A stretch of 5,780 bases of DNA, taken from Gallionellaceae bacterium. GTDB taxonomy: Bacteria > Pseudomonadota > Gammaproteobacteria > Burkholderiales > Gallionellaceae. Position 1 is the first letter of the stretch. The number at the start of each line of letters is the position of its first letter. Positions 1-5,681 of the stretch are shown here, one piece after another. The notes beneath the pieces were generated by a model that saw only the letters and a program-made list of their open reading frames with translations, had not been told where the DNA came from and searched no databases. Made by a program: the position numbers and the translations under genes. The DNA lies in the NCBI GenBank assembly GCA_031277195.1, contig JAITMU010000092.1:1-5780 (forward strand). The letters are read 5' to 3'.

Positions 1-98
1 TTTCATCCCAAGTGAGCATGGGTTAAATTGTAAATACAGCATATGGTGGCGTCAAGGTAATTTGTAGCTACGGATTATTGCATTTTTTGTTTGATCAA
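1..98. other. AT-richer non-coding leader
   Basis: This stretch is clearly richer in A and T than the rest of the window and holds no convincing reading frame, Shine-Dalgarno site or strong promoter pair. It ends where the 28-nt repeat begins. That repeat copy is in the orientation of the right arm of the composite at 2957-3069, so this segment could be the interior of a similar element whose left arm lies before the window. That is inference. It could equally be an ordinary intergenic spacer after an unseen upstream gene. Confidence 0.4.
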
Positions 99-126
99 CT
101 GGATTCCAGTTTGCGCTGGAATGACG
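99..126 (-). repeat. 28-nt dRS3-like palindromic repeat, copy 1
   Basis: CTGG, a 20-nt palindromic core (103-122) and GACG. The core arms are ATTCCAGT and GCTGGAAT around a TTGC loop, 8 pairs including one G-T wobble. Read on the minus strand it matches the copy at 5682-5709 and, less closely, those at 2957-2984 and 3042-3069. The core fits the ATTCC(n)GGAAT style of neisserial dRS3 repeats (established family; the assignment here is by resemblance). It lies 76 bp before the ATG of the first gene. Confidence 0.8.
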
Positions 127-202
127 ACACTATCGCGGGCGGTTCGATTTGATCCTCGAACTTTGCTATCGTTACGCTTTCTTTTCCCTGTCCATCCCAT
201 CC

Positions 203-838
203 ATGCGTCTTTTCGATCTCACCTCCTGGCAGGGGTTGCTTTCAACCCTGTTGGGCATTCTGTTCATCACCCTGATCGGCGTGGGCGTGCGCTTGCTGGT
301 CATGCTGCGCATCCAGCGTCGGCAGCAGCGTGAAAACCGGCAGATCAACGAGCGGCTGCGCACGCTGATGGCGGCGTACAAGGTGTTGGGCGGGTCGTTC
401 ACCGGCGACCTGGCGATCAGCCCCGCGCACAAGCGCGACCTGCCCGAATCTGCCGACGACCGCGCGCGACGCATGCGTGATGCCGTGGAGGCGGCGCTGT
501 CCGACATCATCCTGCTGGGCACGGAAGAACAGGTGCGTCTCGCCGTCAGGGCGGCCAACGACATGGTGGCGGGGCAGCCCATTCATACGGACGAACTGGT
601 CGTGTCCTTGCGCGATTTCATTCGCGACGCGCTGGAACTGGAGCCGGTTCCGGCCGACGCGCAGATTCCCAAACAGGGGCCGACCCGCGTGCAAAGTGGC
701 GCGGCTGGACGCGGCGCTCGTGAATCGGGAGGCGGATCAGGGGAAGGCCGCGGGGGCGGCGGCGCGGGCGCAGGCATGGGGATGATGGGCGTCGGCATCG
801 CTGGCGGCGCGCATGTGCGCGGCGATGCGCGGGATTAA
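203..838 (+). CDS. Single-pass membrane protein of unknown function with Gly-rich tail
   Basis: I do not recognise a named family. The 211-residue product has a short N-terminus, one hydrophobic segment (about residues 10-35, rich in Leu, Ile, Val and Gly) and then a basic stretch (R36-R46), which suggests a cytoplasmic C-terminus. A conserved-looking soluble part follows: YKVLGGSFTG at 59-68, a charged helical region with SDIILLGTEEQVRLA, and DELVVSLRDFIRDALELEP. From about residue 165 the chain is low-complexity and rich in Gly, Arg, Ala and Met. I recall uncharacterised proteins of this kind in other proteobacteria, but cannot verify this here. The ATG at 203 places the hydrophobic segment normally. 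An in-frame TTG at 149 would add 18 residues with no Shine-Dalgarno support and may instead belong to a weak -35-like TTGATC. No clear ribosome site precedes 203. The gene ends 50 bp before mlaF, and a functional link to Mla is unproven. Confidence 0.75.
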   Translation: MRLFDLTSWQGLLSTLLGILFITLIGVGVRLLVMLRIQRRQQRENRQINERLRTLMAAYKVLGGSFTGDLAISPAHKRDLPESADDRARRMRDAVEAALSDIILLGTEEQVRLAVRAANDMVAGQPIHTDELVVSLRDFIRDALELEPVPADAQIPKQGPTRVQSGAAGRGARESGGGSGEGRGGGGAGAGMGMMGVGIAGGAHVRGDARD

Positions 839-844
839 ATCTCA

Positions 845-857
845 TATAGTGTAAAAT
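845..857 (+). promoter_or_regulatory. Candidate -10 region for the mla genes
   Basis: The 50-bp gap between the first gene and mlaF contains two overlapping A/T-rich hexamers, TATAGT (845-850) and TAAAAT (852-857), which stand out in very GC-rich surroundings. Either could act as a sigma-70-type -10, placing the start of transcription about 20-30 bases before the mlaF GTG. No good -35 hexamer is visible 16-18 bases upstream, where the sequence is the GC-rich end of the preceding gene, so the promoter would be weak, activator-dependent or absent. Confidence 0.4.
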
Positions 858-888
858 CTCCCTCTCCAACACCACCGCAGGTCGTTCC

Positions 889-1692
889 GTGTCCGCACAA
901 GCCCTGGTCGAAATCCACGACGTCAATTTTGCCTATGGTCGCCGCCAGATCCTGAAAGGGATCAACATGACCTTTCCCAAGGGCAAGCTGGTCGCCATCA
1001 TGGGGCTGTCCGGCTGCGGCAAAACCACCATCCTGCGCCATATCGGCGGCGTGCTGAAGCCATCCCAAGGGTTTGTCAAAGTGGACGGACAGGTGGTGCA
1101 CGAGCTGGATCAGGACACGCTGTACCGCTTGCGCCGCAAGATGGGGATGCTGTTCCAGTTTGGCGCGCTGTTTACCGACATGACCGTGTTCGACAACGTG
1201 GCATTCCAGATGCGCGAGCACACCGATTTGCCGGAGGAGATCATCCGCGATCTGGTGATGATGAAGCTGCACGCGGTGGGGCTGTACGGCACGCAGGATT
1301 TGACCCCCGCCGAGCTTTCCGGCGGCATGGCGCGGCGCGTGGCGCTGGCGCGGGCGGTGGCGCTCGATCCCATGCTGATCATGTATGACGAGCCTTTCGC
1401 GGGGCTGGATCCGATTTCGCTGACCGTGGTGGGCGAGCTGATTCGCCGCCTGAACGACGCGCTGGGCGCGACCTCCGTGGTGGTGACGCATGACATCCAG
1501 GAATCGCTGAAGATTGTGGATTACGTTTATTTCATCGCCAACGGCATGGTCGTGGCGGAAGGCACGGCGGAGGAAGTGCGCGCATCGGGCGATGCCTTTG
1601 TGCGTCAGTTCGTTTACGGCGAAATGGACGGGCCGATTCCGTTCCATTATCCCGGCGCTGATTTCAACAAGGATTTGGGAGTGCGCGTCTGA
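889..1692 (+). CDS. mlaF: MlaF, ATP-binding subunit of the Mla phospholipid ABC transporter
   Basis: Cytoplasmic ATPase that powers phospholipid movement by the MlaFEDB complex in the inner membrane. The 267-residue protein has every ABC element: Walker A GLSGCGKTT at 39-47, Q-loop Gln90 in LFQFGALF, signature LSGGM at 143-147, Walker B LIMYDEP at 163-169 with catalytic Glu168, D-loop GLD at 172-174 and switch His201 in VVVTHD. The C-terminal tail, GEMDGPIPFHYPGADF onward, is of the MlaF type; in E. coli the corresponding extension contacts the partner subunit and MlaB. The start is GTG at 889, with a short AGG (879-881) seven bases before it; no upstream ATG fits. The stop overlaps the mlaE start by one base (TGATG), which implies translational coupling. 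The length is typical, and there is no sign of damage. Confidence 0.97.
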   Translation: MSAQALVEIHDVNFAYGRRQILKGINMTFPKGKLVAIMGLSGCGKTTILRHIGGVLKPSQGFVKVDGQVVHELDQDTLYRLRRKMGMLFQFGALFTDMTVFDNVAFQMREHTDLPEEIIRDLVMMKLHAVGLYGTQDLTPAELSGGMARRVALARAVALDPMLIMYDEPFAGLDPISLTVVGELIRRLNDALGATSVVVTHDIQESLKIVDYVYFIANGMVVAEGTAEEVRASGDAFVRQFVYGEMDGPIPFHYPGADFNKDLGVRV

Positions 1693-2480
1693 TGGCGATC
1701 GTGAAAGCATTGCGCGGCATCGGTTCGCGCGTGATTAACGCGGTGTGGCGCATCGGTTACGCCGCGCGCTTTTTCTTCAAGGTGCTGTTTTATTCCGGCA
1801 TGAGTTTCCGCCGCTTCCGTCTGACGGTGCGCGAGATTTTCTTTTCCGGCGTGATGTCGCTCATCATCATTCTGGTGGCGGGCACGTTTGTCGGCATGGT
1901 GCTGGGCTTGCAGGGATTTGAAACGCTGAAGCGTTACGGTTCCGAATCGGCGCTGGGGTCGCTGGTGGCGCTGTCGCTGGTGCGCGAACTGGGGCCGGTG
2001 CTGACGGCGATCCTGTTTGCCAGCCGCGCCGGTTCGGCGATGACGGCGGAAATCGGTTTGATGAAAACCACCGAGCAGCTTTCCGCGATGGAAATGATGG
2101 CGGTGAATCCGGTCGCGCGCGTGGTCGCGCCGCGTTTCTGGGCGGGCGTGGTGTCGATGCCGCTGCTGGCCGCGCTGTTTTCCGCGCTCGGCGTATTCGG
2201 CGGCTACGTGGTCGGCGTAATCATGATCGGCGTGGACAGCGGACAGTTCTGGTCGCAGATGCAGTCGGCGGTGGATTTCAAGGGCGACATCCTTAACGGC
2301 GTGCTCAAGAGTTTCGTGTTTGGCGTGGCGGTGACGGTGGTCGCGCTGTTTGAAGGTTTCGACGCGCCGCCGACGGCGGAGGGCGTGTCCGGCGCAACCA
2401 CGCGCACCGTGGTGGAGTCATCGCTGCTGATACTCATGCTGGATTTTATTTTGACTGCATTCATGTTTCGGGGAGATTGA
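1692..2480 (+). CDS. mlaE: MlaE, permease subunit of the Mla phospholipid ABC transporter
   Basis: Inner-membrane permease of MlaFEDB; in the known complex two copies sit between the MlaF ATPases and the MlaD hexamer. The 262-residue protein starts with an amphipathic segment (about 14-45), followed by hydrophobic segments near 52-74, 88-110, 150-180, 203-222 and 240-260. Family hallmarks are LVRELGPVLTAILFASRAGS (96-115), TAEIGLMKTTEQLSAMEMMA (118-137, the cytoplasmic coupling region facing MlaF), PRFWAG (147-152) and GVSGATTRTVV (231-241) before the last membrane segment. It closely resembles E. coli MlaE as I remember it. The ATG at 1692 shares a base with the mlaF stop and has a GGGAG ten bases upstream. 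mlaD begins one base after its stop. Confidence 0.97.
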   Translation: MAIVKALRGIGSRVINAVWRIGYAARFFFKVLFYSGMSFRRFRLTVREIFFSGVMSLIIILVAGTFVGMVLGLQGFETLKRYGSESALGSLVALSLVRELGPVLTAILFASRAGSAMTAEIGLMKTTEQLSAMEMMAVNPVARVVAPRFWAGVVSMPLLAALFSALGVFGGYVVGVIMIGVDSGQFWSQMQSAVDFKGDILNGVLKSFVFGVAVTVVALFEGFDAPPTAEGVSGATTRTVVESSLLILMLDFILTAFMFRGD

Positions 2481-2481
2481 G

Positions 2482-2946
2482 ATGGAGCGCACGACGCTGG
2501 ATCTTTGGGTGGGCATATTCGTGGTGGCGGGCATCGGCGCGCTGGTGGCGCTGGCGTTCAAGGTGGGCAATCTCGGCACGTACAACGTGCGCGACACCTA
2601 CCAGGTGCAAGCCTATTTCAACAACATCGGCGGGCTGAAACCGCAAGCGTCGATCCGCAGCGCGGGCGTGCTGGTCGGGCGGGTGACGAGCATCACGCTC
2701 GATTCCGAGCGGTATCAGGCCAAAGTGCTGATGAACATCGACAGCCGTTATCAATTTCCGACGGACACTTTCGCCAACATCCTGACGGCAGGGTTGCTGG
2801 GCGAGCAATACATCGGTCTTGCGCCGGGTGGCGAGGAAAAAATGCTGGCGGGCGGCGACACGATCAAGAAAACGCAGTCGGCGATGGTGCTGGAAGACAT
2901 GGTCGGGAAGTTTTTGTATGACAAGGCGGCGCAGGAGAGTGAGTGA
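2482..2946 (+). CDS. mlaD: MlaD, membrane-anchored MCE-domain lipid-binding subunit
   Basis: Periplasmic substrate-binding part of the Mla transporter. In the family six MCE domains form a ring with a central hydrophobic pore above MlaE. The 154-residue protein has one N-terminal membrane anchor (about 8-26, acting as an uncleaved signal) and one MCE domain (about 38-116) with the typical GGLKPQASIRSAGVLVGRV (50-68) and ILTAGLLGEQYIGL (100-113), the latter being the pore-loop region. The C-terminal MVLEDMVGKFLYDKA (135-149) corresponds to the pore-lining helix. E. coli MlaD is longer, with a disordered tail absent here; the core is complete. A GGGGAG site sits just upstream of the ATG. The stop lies 10 bases before the repeat composite, so the tight packing of mlaF-E-D breaks here. 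Confidence 0.96.
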   Translation: MERTTLDLWVGIFVVAGIGALVALAFKVGNLGTYNVRDTYQVQAYFNNIGGLKPQASIRSAGVLVGRVTSITLDSERYQAKVLMNIDSRYQFPTDTFANILTAGLLGEQYIGLAPGGEEKMLAGGDTIKKTQSAMVLEDMVGKFLYDKAAQESE

Positions 2947-2956
2947 TGAGCCTGTT

Positions 2957-2984
2957 CGTCATTCCCGCGAAGGCGGGAATCCAG
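2957..2984 (+). repeat. 28-nt dRS3-like palindromic repeat, copy 2
   Basis: CGTC, a core with arms ATTCCCGC and GCGGGAAT around a GAAG loop (2961-2980, eight Watson-Crick pairs) and CCAG. It is the left arm of the composite in the mlaD-mlaC gap. The core agrees with the neisserial dRS3 pattern of ATTCCC and GGGAAT eight bases apart. Confidence 0.85.
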
Positions 2985-3041
2985 GGACTTTCGTTTCACC
3001 ATCCAGAACTTTATCGGGAAATAACGTCAAACCCAACGTCA

Positions 3042-3069
3042 CTGGATTTCCGCCTTCGCGGAAATGACG
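3042..3069 (-). repeat. 28-nt dRS3-like palindromic repeat, copy 3
   Basis: Inverted copy of the repeat at 2957-2984. The core (3046-3065) has arms ATTTCCGC and GCGGAAAT around CTTC. Relative to copy 2, both changed bases lie in one base pair of the hairpin, which is retained. It ends 47 bp before the mlaC start codon. Confidence 0.85.
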
Positions 3070-3105
3070 GGGCGGAGAGGGCGGTGTCGTCCTCATTATT
3101 GATTT

Positions 3106-3110
3106 AAGGA
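3106..3110 (+). promoter_or_regulatory. Ribosome binding site of mlaC
   Basis: AAGGA lies six bases before the mlaC ATG, a strong site. It gives mlaC independent translation initiation after the repeat-filled gap, unlike the overlapping junctions elsewhere in the cluster. No convincing promoter is visible between the repeat and this site. Confidence 0.75.
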
Positions 3111-3116
3111 ATCTCC

Positions 3117-3734
3117 ATGAAAAAATTCATTCTCGCAGTTTCTCTTTTATTCGCAGCGTCGGTCGCGCACGCCGATGACATGCTCGGTCCCGACGCGCTG
3201 ATCAAGAACACGGCGGAGGACGTGCTGTCCATCGTCAAACAGGACAAAGACCTGCAAGCGGGCGACAAGCAGAAATTGATTGCGCTGGTGGAAGCCAAAG
3301 TGCTGCCGCATTTTGATTTTGATCGCATGACGCGGCTGGCGGTTGGCAGGGGCTGGCGCACGGCCACGCCGGATCAGCGCAAGCAACTGGTGGAACAATT
3401 CCGCACGCTGCTGGTGCGCACCTACACCAACGCATTCACGCGCTTCCAGAATCAGACGGTGGATGTGAAAACGCCCAAGTACGCGCCGACGGACGAGGAA
3501 GTGACGGTTCGAACCACCATCAACAAGCCCGGCGCGCAATCCATTTCGGTGGACTACGAAATGGAAAAAACCGCCAGCGGCTGGAAGGCGTTTGACCTGA
3601 CGGTGGAAGGCGCGAGCCTGGTGTCCACTTATCGCGGCTCGTTCGACGATCAGATTCGCCAGTCCGGCATCGACGGCCTGATCAAGTCGCTGATCGAAAA
3701 AAACCAGCAGGCCGCGGTGAAGGCGGGCAAATAA
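3117..3734 (+). CDS. mlaC: MlaC, periplasmic phospholipid carrier protein
   Basis: Soluble periplasmic shuttle that carries phospholipid between the outer-membrane MlaA complex and MlaFEDB. The 205-residue precursor has a classical Sec signal: basic start MKK, hydrophobic core FILAVSLLFAASV and signal-peptidase I site AHA-DD after residue 19. The mature part (about 186 residues) matches the Tgt2/MlaC family in order and length: LIKNTAEDVLSIV near the N-terminus, LPHFDFDRMTRLAVGRGWRTA, a Gln/Arg-rich helix with LVRTYTNAFTRFQNQTV, the beta-rich VTVRTTINKPGAQSISVDYEM, and GWKAFDLTVEGASLVSTYRG before a C-terminal FDDQIRQSGIDGLIKSLIEK helix. It follows mlaD after 170 bp. Its TAA shares an A with the mlaB ATG, suggesting coupling. 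The gene is intact. Confidence 0.96.
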   Translation: MKKFILAVSLLFAASVAHADDMLGPDALIKNTAEDVLSIVKQDKDLQAGDKQKLIALVEAKVLPHFDFDRMTRLAVGRGWRTATPDQRKQLVEQFRTLLVRTYTNAFTRFQNQTVDVKTPKYAPTDEEVTVRTTINKPGAQSISVDYEMEKTASGWKAFDLTVEGASLVSTYRGSFDDQIRQSGIDGLIKSLIEKNQQAAVKAGK

Positions 3735-4009
3735 TGATCACGCGCGAGGGGGATCGCTTGAACGTATCCGGCGCGTTGACGATGGATACGGTGGCGGGTT
3801 TGTATGACGCCGATTTCGCGTCGAGCAGCGGTGCGCTGGTGGTCGATCTGGCGCAGGTTGACACCGCCGACTCCGCCGCCGTCGGCCTGATGCTCGCCTG
3901 GTTGCGCCGCGCGCAACGCGAGAATGTGGAACTGCGTTTCACCAACGCGCCGGTCAGCGTGACGAGTCTGGCGCGCGTGTACGGCGTCGATGACGCACTG
4001 CATATCTGA
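3734..4009 (+). CDS. mlaB: MlaB, STAS-domain subunit of the Mla transporter
   Basis: Small cytoplasmic STAS-domain protein. In E. coli, MlaB binds MlaF and is needed for assembly and activity of the ABC complex. The 91-residue product is a minimal STAS fold: an N-terminal strand pair (ITREGDRLNVSGAL), a helix with MDTVAGLYD, a central strand LVVDLAQVDTADSAAVGLML (35-54), a helix LAWLRRAQREN, a strand VELRFTNAP and a final VTSLARVYGVDDAL helix. Thr44 and Ser47 lie in the loop where STAS proteins carry the conserved Ser/Thr. Translation starts at an ATG overlapping the mlaC stop (TAATG), with GAAGG ten bases upstream. The symbol rests largely on its position, because STAS domains diverge quickly, but the fold pattern and context agree. 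Confidence 0.92.
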   Translation: MITREGDRLNVSGALTMDTVAGLYDADFASSSGALVVDLAQVDTADSAAVGLMLAWLRRAQRENVELRFTNAPVSVTSLARVYGVDDALHI

Positions 4010-4011
4010 TC

Positions 4012-4248
4012 ATGGTCACGCCCGAAAGCATTCAGCACGGCATCGAACAGAACATGGCGACGGAATACGTCGAGGTGGACGGCGACGGCCATCACTTCGA
4101 AGCCGTCATCGTCAGCGCGGAATTCGTCGGCCTGAATCGTGTGCGACGTCATCAGCGCGTGTATCGCGCTGTGGGTGATCGCATGAAGGAGGAAATTCAT
4201 GCGCTGTCGATGAAAACGTATACGCCGGAGGAGTGGGAAAAACACTGA
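4012..4248 (+). CDS. ibaG: BolA/IbaG-family protein
   Basis: A 78-residue BolA-family protein of the IbaG (YrbA) branch. BolA proteins pair with monothiol glutaredoxins and bind or pass on 2Fe-2S clusters. The IbaG name comes from acid-induced expression in E. coli, where the gene also sits before murA. Visible hallmarks are VEVDGDGHHFEAVIVS (20-35), the RVRRHQRVY stretch (43-51, the helix-turn-helix-like part) and the C-terminal IHALSMKTYTPEEW (62-75) with the near-invariant His63. The variable loop has His27 and His28 and no Cys, pointing to the His-type class. The ATG lies two bases after the mlaB stop without a clear Shine-Dalgarno site, so initiation probably depends on coupling. Its stop is followed almost at once by the G/C-run palindrome. 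Confidence 0.93.
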   Translation: MVTPESIQHGIEQNMATEYVEVDGDGHHFEAVIVSAEFVGLNRVRRHQRVYRAVGDRMKEEIHALSMKTYTPEEWEKH

Positions 4249-4252
4249 TGAA

Positions 4253-4348
4253 ACTCCCCTCTCCCCTCGTGGGAGAGGGGTAGGGGAGAGGGGGCTTGGT
4301 GTAATCCCCCTCACCCTCTCCCCAACCCTCTCCCATCAAGGGAGAGGG
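4253..4348. repeat. G/C-run palindrome with twin hairpins and G4 motifs
   Basis: The 135-bp ibaG-murA gap is mostly this repeat. Hairpin 1 pairs CCCCTCTCCC (4256-4265) with GGGAGAGGGG (4271-4280) over a 5-nt loop. Hairpin 2 pairs CCCTCTCCC (4326-4334) with GGGAGAGGG (4340-4348) over ATCAA. Between them GGGGAGAGGG (4283-4292) pairs with CCCTCTCCCC (4314-4323), so the whole unit is an imperfect palindrome centred near 4303. Positions 4271-4294 hold four G-runs of 3-5 separated by AGA, TA and AGA, a canonical G-quadruplex motif on the + strand; 4306-4334 give the same on the minus strand. Similar CCCTCTCCC repeats occur between genes in many proteobacteria (general recollection). It could attenuate or insulate transcription into murA. 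Confidence 0.8.
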
Positions 4349-4383
4349 AGTGGCGCGGCAACAACTAACCATTAACCGAATTC

Positions 4384-5634
4384 ATGCAAAAACTCTCCAT
4401 CACCGGCGGCTCTCCCCTTCGCGGCGAAGTCCGCATCTCCGGCGCGAAGAACGCCGCGCTGCCCATCATGTGCGCGGCGCTGCTGAGCGACGGCGACTTG
4501 CGTCTTTCCAACATGCCCGATCTGCACGACATCGCCACCATGCGCAAGTTGTTGGCGCAGATGGGCGTGACGGTCGCAAGCGGCGAGGGCGAACTCACGC
4601 TGGGCGGCGCGAACGTCAACAAGCTCGAAGCGCCTTACGACATGGTGAAAACCATGCGCGCGTCGGTGCTGGTGCTGGGGCCGCTGGTGGCGCGATTCGG
4701 CGAGGCGCGCGTGTCGCTGCCCGGCGGCTGCGCCATCGGTTCCCGTCCGGTGGATTTGCACATCAAAGGTCTGCAAGCGATGGGCGCGGAAATTCACATT
4801 GAACATGGCTACATTCACGCCAGGGCAAAACGCCTTCAGGGCGCGCGGATTTTTTTCGACATTGTGAGTGTTACCGGCACGGAAAACCTGATGATGGCCG
4901 CAGCCCTCGCGGACGGCGTGACCGTGCTGGAAAACGCCGCGCGCGAACCGGAAGTTGTTGATCTGGCCGATTGCCTGCGCGCGATGGGCGCGGATATTTC
5001 CGGCGATGGCACGGAGACCGTCACCATACGCGGCGTCGAAAAACTGCACGGCGCATCGCATCGCATCATGCCGGATCGCATCGAGAGCGGCACCTTTCTG
5101 GTTGCCGCCGCCGCGACGGGCGGCGCGATCACGCTGACCGGCACGCGCGCCGACCTTCTGGAAACCGTGCTGGAAAAACTCACCGAAGCGGGCGCGGTCA
5201 TCACGGCAGAAGCGGATCGCATTCATCTGGAAATGCGCGCCCGTCCCAAATCCGTGAACGTCCGCACCGCGCCGCATCCTGCTTTCCCCACCGACATGCA
5301 GGCGCAATTCATGGCGCTCAATGCGGTGGCGGACGGTACCGCGATGGTCGTTGAAACCATCTTCGAAAACCGCTTCATGCATGTGCAGGAACTGCGTCGT
5401 CTGGGCGCGCAGATCGACGTGGAAGGCAACACCTGCGTGGTGCGCGGCGTCGAACGTCTGGAGGGCGCAACGGTGATGGCAACCGACTTGCGCGCATCAG
5501 CTTGCCTTGTGATCGCCGGACTGGTCGCGCAAGGCGAAACCGTGATCGACCGCATCTATCATCTGGATCGCGGCTACGAACACATCGAGCACAAGCTGTC
5601 GCAGCTTGGCGCGAAGATTCAGCGAATCTCGTAG
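4384..5634 (+). CDS. murA: MurA, UDP-N-acetylglucosamine 1-carboxyvinyltransferase
   Basis: Cytoplasmic enzyme that transfers enolpyruvate from phosphoenolpyruvate to UDP-GlcNAc, the first committed step of peptidoglycan synthesis and the target of fosfomycin. The 416 residues match the usual length (E. coli 419). Key residues are present: Lys22 and Asn23 in SGAKNAALPI, the catalytic Cys116 in the mobile loop PGGCAIGSRPVDLH (113-126; Cys115 in E. coli) with Arg121, Asp304 in FPTDMQAQF, and Arg396 in HLDRGYEHIE. Having Cys rather than Asp in the loop predicts normal fosfomycin sensitivity of the enzyme. The ATG at 4384 gives the standard MurA N-terminus, but no Shine-Dalgarno site precedes it. 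No clear promoter lies between it and the palindrome at 4253-4348. The gene is intact, with no frameshift. Confidence 0.98.
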   Translation: MQKLSITGGSPLRGEVRISGAKNAALPIMCAALLSDGDLRLSNMPDLHDIATMRKLLAQMGVTVASGEGELTLGGANVNKLEAPYDMVKTMRASVLVLGPLVARFGEARVSLPGGCAIGSRPVDLHIKGLQAMGAEIHIEHGYIHARAKRLQGARIFFDIVSVTGTENLMMAAALADGVTVLENAAREPEVVDLADCLRAMGADISGDGTETVTIRGVEKLHGASHRIMPDRIESGTFLVAAAATGGAITLTGTRADLLETVLEKLTEAGAVITAEADRIHLEMRARPKSVNVRTAPHPAFPTDMQAQFMALNAVADGTAMVVETIFENRFMHVQELRRLGAQIDVEGNTCVVRGVERLEGATVMATDLRASACLVIAGLVAQGETVIDRIYHLDRGYEHIEHKLSQLGAKIQRIS

Positions 5635-5670
5635 GGCGGGGCAAGTCCCGCGCTGCCCCACAATTTCTGT
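5635..5670 (+). terminator. Possible weak terminator after murA
   Basis: Just after the murA stop, GGGGCA (5638-5643) can pair with TGCCCC (5654-5659) over a 10-nt loop, or GCGGG (5636-5640) with CCCGC (5647-5651) over six bases. The following CAATTTCTGT has only a three-T run, so this is a poor intrinsic terminator. The repeat hairpins at 5682-5765 may contribute instead. Confidence 0.3.
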
Positions 5671-5681
5671 ACTCCCTACCC

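Larger units (their letters stand above)
2957..3069. repeat. REPIN-like composite: two inverted 28-nt repeats around 57 bp
   Basis: The arms at 2957-2984 and 3042-3069 are inverted copies agreeing at 26 of 28 positions. Each arm is itself a small hairpin, so the unit can fold as one long stem (26 Watson-Crick pairs, one G-U, one mismatch) or as two separate hairpins. The two arm differences fall on positions that pair within the small hairpin (C-G in one arm, T-A in the other), so both arms stay palindromic. The 57-bp interior is AT-richer and contains AACGTCA twice (3023-3029 and 3035-3041). The design recalls REPINs, mobilised in trans by RAYT transposases, and dRS3-flanked neisserial elements. 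The unit fills the only sizeable gap inside the mla genes and would be transcribed if mlaFEDCB is one operon. Confidence 0.8.

Noticed and set aside
149..202. TTG at 149 as the start of the first gene
   Set aside because: It lacks a Shine-Dalgarno site and adds 18 residues before a normal membrane-protein N-terminus; the ATG at 203 is more plausible, though not proven.
835..1710. 291-residue open frame on the minus strand across mlaF
   Set aside because: It mirrors mlaF codon periodicity, has a His/Gln-rich composition and no recognisable domain; mlaF has all ABC motifs in its own frame.
2751..3067. Short frames reading through the mlaD-mlaC repeats (products containing LDSRLRGND or SREGGNPG)
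   Set aside because: These peptides are translations of the 28-nt repeat and recur wherever it is found; they overlap mlaD and have no ribosome site.
2957..3069. CRISPR array
   Set aside because: The repeats are inverted, not direct, only two occur here, and each is a self-complementary palindrome; there are no regular spacers and no cas genes.
4253..4348. Intrinsic terminator after ibaG
   Set aside because: The hairpins are strong, but no T-run follows either stem, and the symmetric purine/pyrimidine design looks like a dispersed repeat. Some termination effect remains possible.
4350..4802. 150-residue + strand frame overlapping the start of murA
   Set aside because: Its composition is Arg/His/Ala-rich and it lies out of frame within conserved MurA catalytic sequence, so it is a shadow frame.
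4372..5382. 336-residue open frame on the minus strand across murA
   Set aside because: It is antisense to an unmistakable murA, rich in His, Arg, Gly and Ala as expected from the complement of GC-rich codons, and shows no motif or ribosome site.
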